Of a stretch of 64,000 nt of DNA, positions 8,569-17,782 are shown piece by piece. The translations under genes were made by a program, and so were the position numbers. The notes beneath the pieces were generated by a model. The model was not told the DNA's origin, did no database searches, and saw nothing but the letters and a program-made list of their open reading frames with translations. The DNA comes from Bacillus sp. SD088. GTDB taxonomy: Bacteria > Bacillota > Bacilli > Bacillales > Bacillaceae_C. Within the stretch, counting starts at the first letter, position 1. The number at the start of each line of letters is the position of its first letter. The stretch is from the NCBI RefSeq assembly GCF_017355205.1, contig NZ_JADIJK010000004.1:124001-188000 (forward strand), read 5' to 3'.

Positions 8569-8824
8569 TGCTCATCTCTCCTTCTTGCAATTGATGTACC
8601 AATTCCATTAGTTCAACAGGATTCACTCCAGTAGTTCGTGCTATTTCTGTTTCGTCATCAGCTAGCAATATAGTTGTAGGCACTGACATAATTTGAAAGT
8701 TCTCAACTAGCTTTTGTTGTTTTTCTGCCTCAACCACAGAAAAAGTCACGCCCTGGTCCTGTAAAAACTTGGAAATAACTGCACATTTTGGGCATATCGC
8801 GGTTTTAAACATTACTAATTTCAT
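8561..8824 (-). CDS. Glutaredoxin/NrdH-like redoxin
   Basis: An 87-residue thioredoxin-fold protein with a CPKC active site at residues 11-14 and the cis-proline loop SVPTTILL. It is the first gene of the anaerobic reductase operon and overlaps nrdD by 8 bases, so its likely role is delivering electrons to NrdD, replacing formate. Family-level comparison is to NrdH/thioredoxin-like electron donors of redoxin-dependent class III reductases. The start ATG at 8824 follows AGAGAGGTTC. Confidence 0.8.
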   Translation of the reverse strand: MKLVMFKTAICPKCAVISKFLQDQGVTFSVVEAEKQQKLVENFQIMSVPTTILLADDETEIARTTGVNPVELMELVHQLQEGEMSNV

Positions 8825-8865
8825 ACAAATGAACCTCTCTTTCTAATCTAATCCATTTCACAATA

Positions 8866-8913
8866 ACACAATATATAGTGTTTATAAGTGATAAAAATCA
8901 CTACATATAGTTT
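8866..8913 (-). promoter_or_regulatory. Paired NrdR boxes upstream of the anaerobic reductase operon
   Basis: Box 1 at 8866-8881 is ACACAATATATAGTGT, a full match to the NrdR consensus (acaCwATATATwGtgt). Box 2 at 8898-8913, TCACTACATATAGTTT, matches 13 of 16. Their starts are 32 bases apart, about three helical turns, which is the usual arrangement for NrdR tetramer binding. NrdR represses ribonucleotide reductase genes when dATP is plentiful. Confidence 0.85.
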
Positions 8914-8931
8914 TATATTTTACACTAGGAA

Positions 8932-8979
8932 AAACAAAAGAACTTGAAAGGAAATGCCCCCATCAAGTTCTTTTGTTTG
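8932..8979. terminator. Terminator downstream of position 9003 gene
   Basis: AACAAAAGAACTTGA pairs with TCAAGTTCTTTTGTT, a 15-bp stem with T/A runs; it separates the LCP gene from the nrd operon promoter. Confidence 0.75.
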
Positions 8980-9002
8980 TTATCACTAAGCTTAACTTTA
9001 CT

Positions 9003-9962
9003 CTATTCTTTTATCGCAATATTTTCTTCTGAGAAAAATTCTTTCAATGCTTGTTTATTTTCTTCAAGATCAATGCTTAATACAGCCCCTACGTCGACAT
9101 TTTGATCGGTAAATGAATCTTGAATGGGGATGCGCAGTTTCTCCAATTCATTTGTCTTGTTTGATACGATGTCTTTTCCCATTGTAAGTAAAATGCGATT
9201 ATCAATATTGGTCTCAATATAGGATGAAGCAGTACCTAATATTTTCGGAAGCTGAACGATATTATGAACGGTAACGGCTTCTGCTAAAACCTTCTCTAGT
9301 GCTTCCTGTTGCCTTGCAACACGGCCAAAATCATTCAAATTATCTTTTCTAAAGCGAACATAGCCCAATAGCTTCTCTCCGCTTAATGTCTGCTTTCCAG
9401 GATGTAACGTCATCCCAATACCTGTTGACATTTCATTTTCTACCTCAACCTCTATGCCATTCGGAGCAACTAAATCCACTAATTTTGGAAATCCGGTAAA
9501 ATTAACAAGGGCATAATAATTAATATCTAGATCAAAATTATGCTTGATCGTTTTTCTAACTAATTCGGGCCCTCCAAAAGAATAAGCTGCATTTAATTTT
9601 TGCATGCCATATCCTGGAACCTCTACATACGTATCTCGCATAAGAGAAGCAAGTTTTATCCGGTGGGTATTTTGATTATAGTAAGCAATCATCAACGTAT
9701 CAGATCGTCCTTGTTCTCCTTTCCTTGCATCACTCCCGATCAGTAGTATCTTTACTTCCCCAAATTGGACTTCTTCTCCTTCAAATGGTTCTTGTGTTGT
9801 TTCTTCTATGTCGCTCGTTTCCTTTTCATCAGCATTACTTGCTAGCCCTTTTTGATACTCGCTAACACTATAAATAACAAGGAAAACAACTAAAAAACTA
9901 ATAAGGAGGAAGAATCCTATAAGTACTTTTTTTAATGATGATCTATGTCTTTTAGTTCTCAA
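9003..9962 (-). CDS. LytR-CpsA-Psr (LCP) family cell-wall polymer ligase
   Basis: Membrane-anchored enzyme predicted to attach teichoic acid or other anionic polymers to peptidoglycan. Residues about 11-33 form one transmembrane helix, followed by an acidic linker (about 40-65) and the LCP domain: ILLIGSDARKGEQGRSDTLM, then LASLMRDTYVEVPG with the conserved Arg/Asp, KLNAAYSFGG, and LLGYVRFRKDNLNDFGRVARQ. B. subtilis has three paralogues (TagT, TagU, TagV); I cannot tell which this matches best. It follows the HTH-DUF1232 gene by 12 bases, so the two are probably co-transcribed. Confidence 0.9.
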   Translation of the reverse strand: MRTKRHRSSLKKVLIGFFLLISFLVVFLVIYSVSEYQKGLASNADEKETSDIEETTQEPFEGEEVQFGEVKILLIGSDARKGEQGRSDTLMIAYYNQNTHRIKLASLMRDTYVEVPGYGMQKLNAAYSFGGPELVRKTIKHNFDLDINYYALVNFTGFPKLVDLVAPNGIEVEVENEMSTGIGMTLHPGKQTLSGEKLLGYVRFRKDNLNDFGRVARQQEALEKVLAEAVTVHNIVQLPKILGTASSYIETNIDNRILLTMGKDIVSNKTNELEKLRIPIQDSFTDQNVDVGAVLSIDLEENKQALKEFFSEENIAIKE

Positions 9963-9974
9963 GTTTATTCTCCC

Positions 9975-10607
9975 TCATCTCTCTGCTATTCTTTTTGTAA
10001 TCAATTGCACAGCTATGGCATCATCTATAAAACCAATTGGAAAAATATAATCTGGAATCACATCAACAGGAATAATAAAATACAACAGTGCACTTCCTAT
10101 CAAAATAAGTTCTTTTGATGAACCATTTTGCAGCTGAAACTTCTTAAAAAAATCCTTTAGAAAGTTAATAAATGGCCCTACACTATCAACCTTCTTAATT
10201 TTCTCATCAAACCCTGAAGAGATCGCTTCCTTTCCATCCTCTGTTTGCGCATAACTCGCATACTCTTTTAATTTTCGGTCAATGTTCTCAACAGAAAATC
10301 CACTGGCAGCAGATGAATCGAGCAAGCTTTGAATCTCTTTGACATACTGATTCAGTTCTGATTGATCATTCGCTTCTTGTTCAAGTGGATATCCAGCAGC
10401 CCCCAAAAGTTCGTTCATTGGAATATCCAAATGTTGGGAAAACAGATGTAAATGTTCAAGTGTTGGTCTACGTTTTCCACTTATAATACGGGATATAGTA
10501 GCTGTATCAATATCTGTTCTTTCACTTAATTTTCTCATTGATAAGGAATGTTTATCCAATAAATTCTTTAAAATAAAACCGAGTTGATCTCCGCTCTCTA
10601 TTTTCAT
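9975..10607 (-). CDS. XRE-type HTH protein fused to a DUF1232 membrane domain
   Basis: The N-terminal 65 residues are a Cro/C1-type HTH (DKHSLSMRKLSERTDIDTAT, then ISRIISGKRRPTLEHLHLFS). A linker leads to a C-terminal DUF1232 segment (residues about 160-205) with a hydrophobic stretch and the signature IPVDVIPDYIFPIGFIDDAI. DUF1232 proteins are small membrane-associated proteins of unknown role, so this looks like a membrane-tethered regulator. Its own promoter lies inside a 25-bp palindrome at 10667-10691, consistent with autoregulation. The LCP gene follows directly, hinting at an envelope-related signal. A ribosome site (AAGGAG) precedes ATG 10607. Confidence 0.8.
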   Translation of the reverse strand: MKIESGDQLGFILKNLLDKHSLSMRKLSERTDIDTATISRIISGKRRPTLEHLHLFSQHLDIPMNELLGAAGYPLEQEANDQSELNQYVKEIQSLLDSSAASGFSVENIDRKLKEYASYAQTEDGKEAISSGFDEKIKKVDSVGPFINFLKDFFKKFQLQNGSSKELILIGSALLYFIIPVDVIPDYIFPIGFIDDAIAVQLITKRIAER

Positions 10608-10657
10608 ATTAATCTCCTTTCAGGCGCAACTAAAAACACAGCTTTCATTTGCAATAA

Positions 10658-10691
10658 ACTATACATTTTCGTTGACAATTTGTCAACGAAA
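10658..10691 (-). promoter_or_regulatory. Promoter with overlapping palindromic operator for the HTH-DUF1232 gene
   Basis: On the reverse strand TTGACA (plus 10681-10686), 17 bases and TATAGT (plus 10658-10663) form a strong sigma-A promoter. The plus-strand palindrome TTTCGTTGACA-att-TGTCAACGAAA at 10667-10691 (11-bp perfect arms) covers the -35 and the spacer. A repressor dimer bound here would block the polymerase; the HTH protein encoded downstream is the obvious candidate. Confidence 0.75.
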
Positions 10692-10767
10692 TTAATAGAC
10701 TTTCAAATGCTCTATTATTCTTCATTTTATAAAAAAGCACCTTAAATCTAGTATATTTCCAATATTA

Positions 10768-10797
10768 AAAAGCCGAAGAGTAGGTCTCTTCGACTTT
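10768..10797. terminator. Terminator-like hairpin
   Basis: AAAGCCGAAGAG and CTCTTCGACTTT pair around TAGGT. The hairpin lies between the cobN repeat and the HTH-DUF1232 promoter, and could end leftward cobN read-out from neither side strongly. Confidence 0.5.
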
Positions 10798-10849
10798 ACG
10801 CATTGTCTATACACAACTTTTCCGTTGACATTTTGCCAATAAAAAAGTG

Positions 10850-10962
10850 GAGGCTGAGACAAAAGTGTTTTCAAACAAGCCAAAACCGAACTACTAGGTT
10901 CATATACCCCGCAATACATTGTTCGTCTTTGAAGGTTAGCAATTTAGTTATGTCCCAGCCTC
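10850..10962. repeat. Dispersed repeat family A, copy 2
   Basis: The element starts GAGGCTGAGACAAAAGTG and ends TTAGTTATGTCCCAGCCTC, 7 bases after the cobN stop. The ends are inverted repeats, so it can form a long hairpin and probably terminates the chelatase operon. It has the same orientation as copy 1 (968-1100) and is inverted with respect to copy 3 (35757-35972). Confidence 0.7.
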
Positions 10963-10968
10963 TTTATC

Positions 10969-13900
10969 CTATATCGTTGTTTCTTCCATATCTCCTTCCA
11001 ATTCTAAATATAGATCTCTTAATGTATTTAGTTCTTGTTCTGTAGGCTCCCAATACCCTCTTTGAGAGCTTTCTAGTAAGGTTTCCACCATGTGGTGGAA
11101 GGCCCAACGGTTATTTTCTATGCATTTTGTTTTGAGTTCTTCATTCTCCATATAGGTGGCATGAAGGTGATGAAAGATCCAGTCTTCTACTTTATTCGTT
11201 GTAGCCGCCAGTCCTAAGATATTCTCAAATCGATCTTTTATCTTTTGTACACCGTGATGGTCATGCTCTAACATCGCCTCAATCCATTTTGGATTCGTAA
11301 TTCGTGTTCGAATTCCTCTTGCGATCGCATGCTCAACATCCTCTGTTTCAATTTGACTCGTTGTCGTATCACTGATATAAATGTCCGCTTTTTTTCCTTT
11401 TACATTTTCCACAGATTTGGAAAGACCACCAAAAAATTCATAGAAATGATCTAAGTCAACAACTTCATGTTCAACTGTACTCCGTATTTGGGAAATGAGC
11501 TCTACTTTTTCTAAATGTGTGGTTAATAATTCTTTCATTGGTTTACCATAATAATTTTTCGTATAGATATATTGCATGCTATCAAAAAAGGATTGACCAA
11601 TTTGTGCTTCATCTTCCCAATTTTTTGTTTCAATTAACTTTGTAACTTTTGTTCCATATTCATTTTCTGATGGACCAAACATGCGGGCAGAGGATAGCTC
11701 GATGGCTGAATTATGATCGATCCCTTCACTCTGTAATTGTTCGAGAATTTGCTTTGTATGTCTTTTCATAAAATTTTCATCATCTGTTTCATCCTGGGAA
11801 CTTATCCGCATAAACAGGTCACTGAGATCTTCGATTACATTCGCAAACATTGCTCGAAACATTCCACTGATGTTCAACACAACATCTATTCTCGGACGCC
11901 CTAATTCCTCGATCGAAATGATTTCATATGTTTGTTTTAGCATACCTGGTCGGTAAGTCACTTTAATCCCAAGATAGTGCAGAATTTGTCCTAATGTTTC
12001 TCCTTGGGTACGAGAGGTTTCCAATCCCCAGAGGACAACCCCAATTTTATCCGGGTATTTTCCCGTTTTATCTAAATATTTCTCAATTGTCTTTTCTGCC
12101 ACTATTTTTCCTCGTTCATACGCACTCTCGCTTGGAACAAGATTGGGATCAAATTGATATAGATTATAACCTGTTGGGAAAACAGCTGGATCGCGAATCA
12201 TATCCCCAGCTAGACGAACAGGAATAAATTCTCCGTTTAAAGCTTTGATGAGATGATCTAATTTTTGATTTTGTTGACTGGCTGTATAAGCCGTCATCCC
12301 AAACTCTAAGCTTTCAAAAAATTTTTCTCTCCATTCATCCGAAAAAGAACTTAGAAGTGATTGGTCTAGCAAATAGGCTTCAATAAGCTGATCGGCTTCT
12401 TCATATAATTTTGTTCTCTCATCGCGATTTTTATCTGCCATGACTTGATCATAGTTTAACCGCTTAGATTCAGCGACTAATCTTGGGAGTGATTTTAAGT
12501 TACCACGATCAAACCTTAACACGGCTTTTACATATTCCATTGCTTGTTTATTTGTATAGGCCGTTCCAAACACATGAAGTCCCATAGGAATAAGCGATGT
12601 TTTGATTCGATATAGTTCCATTTCTAGTTCCTCTACCTCTGTAACAGAAAACTGCAGCTCTTTAGCCATTTTTAATAATTTATGTTGTAATTCCTTGGCT
12701 TGTATAGGGTTGGTTCTTTCCACTTCATGATACTCATTGATCAAAAGCTCTAACGGCAGGAATTCTCCATACAATTCGCTTTCCTGGAACGGAGGAGACT
12801 GGTAACTAATTAATGTTGCATGTGAGCGGCGTTTTGCAATCATTGCTTCGGCTGGATTTCCTGCATAGTAAAGATAAAGATGAGGTAAATCTTGGATTAA
12901 TCGATCTGGATAACAACCACTCGACATCCCACATTCTTTCCCGGCTAAAAATTCCAATGTTCCATGTGTACCTACATGGATAATGACATCTGCTTGAAAT
13001 TCTTCTTTTAACCATTGGTAATAAGCGATATACTGCTGGTGGGGTGGCAGAGTTTTATCATGATAGGACTTCTCTATTTCTCCCTGAAGATCGCGAGCGG
13101 GCTGTAATCCAATAAATAGATTCCCCTCTACAATCCCCGGAATGTAAAATTCACCCTCGTCTGTCATCATGGTATCAGAGGTTTGTCCCCATTCCACTAC
13201 CTCTTCATTCGCTTTATAGCGAATAAAATCAATTTGCTGATTATCTGTTACCCATTCGGGTGAATTGATCCTTTTTCCCTCAATGAACTTTTCTTGTAGT
13301 GCAGCTTTTGTAAGCAGTGGTGTATGATAGCCTTCTCTGTGAAGACGCTCTATGATTGTCTCTAAAGAAGCAAAGGTGTCGAGGAAAGCCCCCCCAAAAA
13401 TATTCGCTTCACCTGGCGGATAATTATAACCAATAATAGCAACTTTCTTTTGTTTGTTTGCTTCCTTTCTCAACTTAAGCCATTGTGCTACTCGAGAGAC
13501 TACTTTTTCTCCGCGGTCTTCAATCAATGTTAATTGCTTAATGTCGACATCAAACATCTGATTCTGTTCGATTGTATCCATAACCCCGACTGGAAATGTT
13601 TCAATATTTCCATCCAACTCCGGCAACATAACGGAAACTGAAAATTCAGCAGCTGTTACTCCTTGTGAGGAGTCTTCCCAATCTTTCCTCATCCTTCTCG
13701 TAATAAAAAACGGATGTAAAACCGGCACGCTTAATTCCTCTAGTAATTGTTTTCCTAATTCTGGATTTCCGCCGACAGGTCCAGCTCCTAAACGAAAAGG
13801 GACAAAGTTTAAGATGAGATCGATTCTTGGTTGCCGATCATCCAGAAAATATTGTCGCAACTTCTTTATTTCCTGTTCGCTTCCCCTTTTATAGGTGACT

Positions 13901-14652
13901 GGAAGAATATTTGCAAATTCCTTTACCTGTGCCATGATCTCCGCAATGGCTTCACTTGTTCGAACTGGATAATGAATGTTTGTAAATAGAAAACCGACCG
14001 TCGGCCTTGTATCATTAAAATCAGTATGTTGTACGTACTCTTCATAGGAGGAAAAAGTCAAATCGACGATCGGATCATATATGGTTGTCTCCTGTATACC
14101 CGCAGGTGGATCAGCTTGAGGAACTTTTAATAACTCCTGGGATGTCAGATCAAACGACTGACCATATTCTTTCAAAAGAAAGCAAAGCAAGTTGTGCATA
14201 TTTTCTACTCCTGCCAGCCTCCAATACGTAACAATTTTGCTATAGTTTTGTAAATCTGTATGCTTTTCACTTGATTGGTTGTCTTCTCTTATTTGGGATG
14301 GCCTACCATGATGTTCTTGATCAAAATCCTTTGCTGAAAGACTTCCTAACTTAAAAAAAGAGCGGAGCCCATCTCCAAACCCATTGATTGGCACAATAAA
14401 AGAGCGGGTGGACGGGATGCTCTCCATGATTATTTGGTTTAATCGTTGAGATGAGCCATGTAAGTCAAGTAATAGAATGTCAGATTTGCTGACACTCGAC
14501 TTTCTCCTAGCAAATTGCTCCTCCTTATCACTGCCAATATCAAAAAGCTGTACATCTACCATCATTTTTATAGCAGACGATAATTTGCTTTCATAGGCAT
14601 GAATAAGATCATTAATAGCTGTTGTCGATGTGGTGACAATAGTTATGTTCAC
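10969..14652 (-). CDS. cobN: CobN-like large chelatase subunit
   Basis: The 1227-residue protein belongs to the CobN/ChlH/BchH family, the large tetrapyrrole- and metal-binding subunits of ATP-dependent chelatases. Visible landmarks are KVAIIGYNYPPGEANIFGGA (near residue 400), the family block HVGTHGTLEFLAGKE at about 556-570, GVVLWGLETSRTQGETLGQI, and the C-terminal ENNRWAFHHMVETLLESSQR and LYLELEGDMEE. Length is close to classical CobN. Translation starts at GTG 14652 after AAAGGAGGG. It is the last gene of a unit with ChlI and ChlD partners and an ABC importer; two Zur-type boxes lie upstream of the first gene. No other cobalamin-synthesis gene is in the window, so cobalt insertion into hydrogenobyrinate is not the only possible role; a zinc- or metallophore-related function should be considered. 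A 222-base spacer separates it from chlD. Confidence 0.88.
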   Translation of the reverse strand: MNITIVTTSTTAINDLIHAYESKLSSAIKMMVDVQLFDIGSDKEEQFARRKSSVSKSDILLLDLHGSSQRLNQIIMESIPSTRSFIVPINGFGDGLRSFFKLGSLSAKDFDQEHHGRPSQIREDNQSSEKHTDLQNYSKIVTYWRLAGVENMHNLLCFLLKEYGQSFDLTSQELLKVPQADPPAGIQETTIYDPIVDLTFSSYEEYVQHTDFNDTRPTVGFLFTNIHYPVRTSEAIAEIMAQVKEFANILPVTYKRGSEQEIKKLRQYFLDDRQPRIDLILNFVPFRLGAGPVGGNPELGKQLLEELSVPVLHPFFITRRMRKDWEDSSQGVTAAEFSVSVMLPELDGNIETFPVGVMDTIEQNQMFDVDIKQLTLIEDRGEKVVSRVAQWLKLRKEANKQKKVAIIGYNYPPGEANIFGGAFLDTFASLETIIERLHREGYHTPLLTKAALQEKFIEGKRINSPEWVTDNQQIDFIRYKANEEVVEWGQTSDTMMTDEGEFYIPGIVEGNLFIGLQPARDLQGEIEKSYHDKTLPPHQQYIAYYQWLKEEFQADVIIHVGTHGTLEFLAGKECGMSSGCYPDRLIQDLPHLYLYYAGNPAEAMIAKRRSHATLISYQSPPFQESELYGEFLPLELLINEYHEVERTNPIQAKELQHKLLKMAKELQFSVTEVEELEMELYRIKTSLIPMGLHVFGTAYTNKQAMEYVKAVLRFDRGNLKSLPRLVAESKRLNYDQVMADKNRDERTKLYEEADQLIEAYLLDQSLLSSFSDEWREKFFESLEFGMTAYTASQQNQKLDHLIKALNGEFIPVRLAGDMIRDPAVFPTGYNLYQFDPNLVPSESAYERGKIVAEKTIEKYLDKTGKYPDKIGVVLWGLETSRTQGETLGQILHYLGIKVTYRPGMLKQTYEIISIEELGRPRIDVVLNISGMFRAMFANVIEDLSDLFMRISSQDETDDENFMKRHTKQILEQLQSEGIDHNSAIELSSARMFGPSENEYGTKVTKLIETKNWEDEAQIGQSFFDSMQYIYTKNYYGKPMKELLTTHLEKVELISQIRSTVEHEVVDLDHFYEFFGGLSKSVENVKGKKADIYISDTTTSQIETEDVEHAIARGIRTRITNPKWIEAMLEHDHHGVQKIKDRFENILGLAATTNKVEDWIFHHLHATYMENEELKTKCIENNRWAFHHMVETLLESSQRGYWEPTEQELNTLRDLYLELEGDMEETTI

Positions 14653-14874
14653 AACTTTCCCTCCTTTTAGGGATATTCAAAAGTGAGGATCAAAAACTAA
14701 ATTCACGACCGTCACGCCTTTGTAACCAGCGACCTGTATGCCTCCGAAAAAAATGACATCGAGAATTTTCGTCGTATAGAATATACTAGTGTCGAACGTT
14801 TGCGATTCACGCCAGCATATTTAGCCGACCTGGTCCTTTTTTATCCTCTTTTTCAACTTGCATTTTTATTTACT
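14653..14874. repeat. Spacer inside the chelatase unit carrying repeat family C, inverted copy
   Basis: Bases about 14700-14850 contain words matching copy 2 in reverse complement: ATATACTAGTGTCGA, GCCGACCTGGTCC and TTTTTT. The other gene junctions in this unit are tight or overlapping, so the element looks inserted between chlD and cobN. A cobN ribosome site AAAGGAGGG remains at the cobN end. Whether transcription crosses the element is unknown. Confidence 0.5.
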
Positions 14875-16827
14875 TCAAATATGTTCTTTAATGGCTCCAT
14901 AAATTTGCGATGAGGTGATTTGATCTAATTTTGTGTACATCCCGCCAAGGTGATCGGCTAGTTTTTTGGCTAGACCTAAAGGGACCTTACTTTGCTCTGT
15001 GTCAATAACTAAAGACAAAACACCTTCATTTTTCATCATCTCTGCTATTTGAAAAGCTTCTTCTAATGGAGAACCTTTGCCCTCATAGCATTGGTTCGCT
15101 CTTCCATCTGTAATGAGAATGAGAAAAGGGATGGCATCTGTATCTTTTTTCCGTAGCTGCAGCCATTTCTCATAGCCTTTTACGAGTGCTGATGCCAGTG
15201 GTGTTTTTCCACCTGTTGGTAGGTCCTTTAATCGTTGATAAGCCATTTCCACACTTCGGGTAACCTCTAACACAACATCCGCGCGCTTCTGATGAAAGGA
15301 TATCATTCCGACCTCATCTCGTTTTCGGTAAGCATCCTGTAGCAAAGAAAAGATCGCTCCCTTCACTGCCTCTATGCGTTTTCTTACACCCATAGATCCA
15401 CTTGCATCCACTAAAAATAATAAGGTCGTGCCCACCACTTTTTCCCTTACCTTTTGGCGTAAGTCTTGTTGTTCAATCGCTATAAGTGAACCCCCATTCC
15501 TCTTTCGGCTCGATTGATAAGGCGCGGCGGCTCGAAGGGTTGGGGCTAAGGCTAAATCTGTTACTTTTCCGTGAGGAGGAATAGTGGCACGGGTATATCG
15601 TCCTTTGTTCCATTCAGTCTTTACAACGGAGCGTTTTCCACCTTTTCCATGTTTTTGCTCCCTGATAAATGCTTTGAGTTCTTGTAAAATCTTGATATCC
15701 ATTTCATTTCCAATATCTGCTGTCCACTCTTCTTGATTTAAACTAGATTCATTGGTTGGTTTTTCCTCATTATAATCAGAATTAGGTTGCTGCGAATGGG
15801 GATCCTTTAACGTTGGATTGCTTTCTACTGACTTTGTATTTTCGTGTGTTTCTTGTTTATCTTGATGATTATTTTTTGTTTTTTCTTCTTGAATATTCTC
15901 CTGTTGTTGCTCCTGTTTTGACTTTGATGGAGAGGCTAGATTTTCTCTTTGACGGTGGGGAAGCACATAGGCAGCTGCTTTTTGAAAGTCCTCCGCAATG
16001 ATTGTTTCTCTTCCATCCAAAGCGGCGATTGCTTTCGCTGTTTCAAGCAAAATATACTCAGCTCGATGTCCTTCACAATTAGCTTCTTGAGCAATCATTG
16101 CTACATTCCTGATCATTGCTGCATTTACGATAATAGAAGCACAACGGGTCTGACTCTCTCGAACCCAGCTTTTTAACGTTTCTGCCTCCTCTTGATGCTT
16201 TTGGATAAAGGATACCTGATCTTCTTCAAAGGCTACCCTGCTCTTGATAATATTCATTCTCGTATCGATATCTTGTTCGCTTTTTACATTTACGTATAAT
16301 CCAAAGCGATCGAGAATTTGTGGGGTTAATTCACCCTCTTCAGGATTCATAGATCCGATTAAAATAGTTTGAGAGGCATAAGAGGTCGATATCCCTTCTC
16401 TTTCTACCACAGTCGTGCCTGATGAATGAGAATCAATGATCATTTTCGTCAGATGCAAGGGTAATAGATTCACCTCGTCAATATATAAAATATGTTGATG
16501 GGCGCGTTGAAGAATTCCTGGTTTAAATTGTTTCTTGCCAGTTTGTATGGTTTTCTCAAGATCAATTTCACCAACTAATTGATCCTCCGTCACACTAAGT
16601 GGTAGTTCAATAACTTGTTTTCCCAATTTTAGTTGGGAAATACTCCGTACCATCGTCGTTTTTGCTGTGCCTTTCTCCCCGGTTAACAGAATGCCACCGA
16701 TTTTTGGATTCACTAAGTTTAGTAGGATAGCTTGCTTGACAGGACCCTGACCGACGATCGCTGTAAATGGGTATGTATGAAGAAAATCCACCGCTGTCTC
16801 CTCCCCTTTAAACAATCTCAAGCTCAT
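14875..16827 (-). CDS. ChlD-like chelatase subunit (AAA domain plus VWA domain)
   Basis: A 650-residue protein with an N-terminal AAA+ module (Walker [10 protein letters not shown] at 50-58, Walker [11 protein letters not shown]), a charged Gln/Glu/Lys-rich linker (about residues 295-370) and a C-terminal von Willebrand A domain with the MIDAS motif DASGSM near residue 477. This is the layout of magnesium-chelatase subunit D, which bridges the AAA motor to the large subunit. Here the N-terminal P-loop is intact, unlike many ChlD proteins. Its start overlaps the end of the ChlI-like gene by 20 bases, so the two are translationally coupled. It lacks the CobT-type layout, so the complex would be a CobN plus ChlI/ChlD hybrid. 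Confidence 0.88.
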   Translation of the reverse strand: MSLRLFKGEETAVDFLHTYPFTAIVGQGPVKQAILLNLVNPKIGGILLTGEKGTAKTTMVRSISQLKLGKQVIELPLSVTEDQLVGEIDLEKTIQTGKKQFKPGILQRAHQHILYIDEVNLLPLHLTKMIIDSHSSGTTVVEREGISTSYASQTILIGSMNPEEGELTPQILDRFGLYVNVKSEQDIDTRMNIIKSRVAFEEDQVSFIQKHQEEAETLKSWVRESQTRCASIIVNAAMIRNVAMIAQEANCEGHRAEYILLETAKAIAALDGRETIIAEDFQKAAAYVLPHRQRENLASPSKSKQEQQQENIQEEKTKNNHQDKQETHENTKSVESNPTLKDPHSQQPNSDYNEEKPTNESSLNQEEWTADIGNEMDIKILQELKAFIREQKHGKGGKRSVVKTEWNKGRYTRATIPPHGKVTDLALAPTLRAAAPYQSSRKRNGGSLIAIEQQDLRQKVREKVVGTTLLFLVDASGSMGVRKRIEAVKGAIFSLLQDAYRKRDEVGMISFHQKRADVVLEVTRSVEMAYQRLKDLPTGGKTPLASALVKGYEKWLQLRKKDTDAIPFLILITDGRANQCYEGKGSPLEEAFQIAEMMKNEGVLSLVIDTEQSKVPLGLAKKLADHLGGMYTKLDQITSSQIYGAIKEHI

Positions 16828-17740
16828 TAAAGAATGTATCTAGCTGTGACAGATCAGCTCCTTCGTCCTGAAATGGTGTGGTTTTCAGTCGGTGAGGATA
16901 GACAAATTTAGTGACAGTCTGAATATCCTTTGGCGTGACAGCTGTTCTCCCTTCAAATGCCGCGAGAGCCACTCCTGCTTTTAAAACAGTTAAATCTGAT
17001 CGATGCCCATCTACTTTTAGGTGGATTGATAGTCTAGCAATTAATTGATAGATTTCATCCGACACGTTCACCTCAGGTAAAATATTTTTCGCCTGCTCAA
17101 TCCTTTTGACTAATCGTTCTTGCTCATAACAGTATTTCTCTTGAAACTCCTTTTGATTTTCTTCAAAGGCTAATCTTCTTTGAAGCACCTGTACTCGCCT
17201 ATCTATTTGCTGCTCACCAGTTACCTCCACAGATAATCCAAAGCGATCCAATAACTGTGGACGGAGATCACCTTCTTCAGGATTCATTGTCCCAATTAAG
17301 ATAAACTGTGCAGGATGTGCGTACGATATCCCTTCCCTTTCGATTGTATTGACACCCATTGCGGAAACATCTAATAATACATCCACAATATGATCATCTA
17401 ATAAATTAATTTCATCGATATATAAAATTTGCTTATGTGCTTCATATAAAATACCTGGTTCGAATTTTTTCTCCCCATGTTTTATCGCCTGTTCTATATC
17501 TAATGTGCCGATCACTCGGTCCTCTGTAGCGTTTAATGGTAATTCAACAACCTTAAGCTGGCCGAATAAATCGGCTAAAGAGCGAACAGCTGTCGATTTC
17601 GCCGTTCCCTTCTCCCCTTTAATTAAAACACCGCCAATAGCAGGATTAATATTATTTAATAAAAGCGCTAATTTCATATTTTCTTGCCCGACAATCGCGG
17701 TAAAAGGATAATACACTCTATCACTCTTCAATTTTTTCAT
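16808..17740 (-). CDS. ChlI-like AAA+ chelatase subunit
   Basis: A 310-residue AAA+ ATPase of the magnesium-chelatase I family. Walker [10 protein letters not shown] is at 42-50, Walker [11 protein letters not shown] near 115-124, sensor-1 [20 protein letters not shown] and the C-terminal lid [19 protein letters not shown]. ChlI forms a hexameric motor with ChlD that drives metal insertion by the large subunit. It lies 42 bases downstream of the ABC ATPase gene and overlaps the ChlD-like gene. The paralogous P-loop half of ChlD suggests duplication. Confidence 0.9.
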   Translation of the reverse strand: MKKLKSDRVYYPFTAIVGQENMKLALLLNNINPAIGGVLIKGEKGTAKSTAVRSLADLFGQLKVVELPLNATEDRVIGTLDIEQAIKHGEKKFEPGILYEAHKQILYIDEINLLDDHIVDVLLDVSAMGVNTIEREGISYAHPAQFILIGTMNPEEGDLRPQLLDRFGLSVEVTGEQQIDRRVQVLQRRLAFEENQKEFQEKYCYEQERLVKRIEQAKNILPEVNVSDEIYQLIARLSIHLKVDGHRSDLTVLKAGVALAAFEGRTAVTPKDIQTVTKFVYPHRLKTTPFQDEGADLSQLDTFFNELEIV

Positions 17741-17782
17741 CTCCCATTAGATTGATGATGTCTTTATCGTTAATCTAAGATG

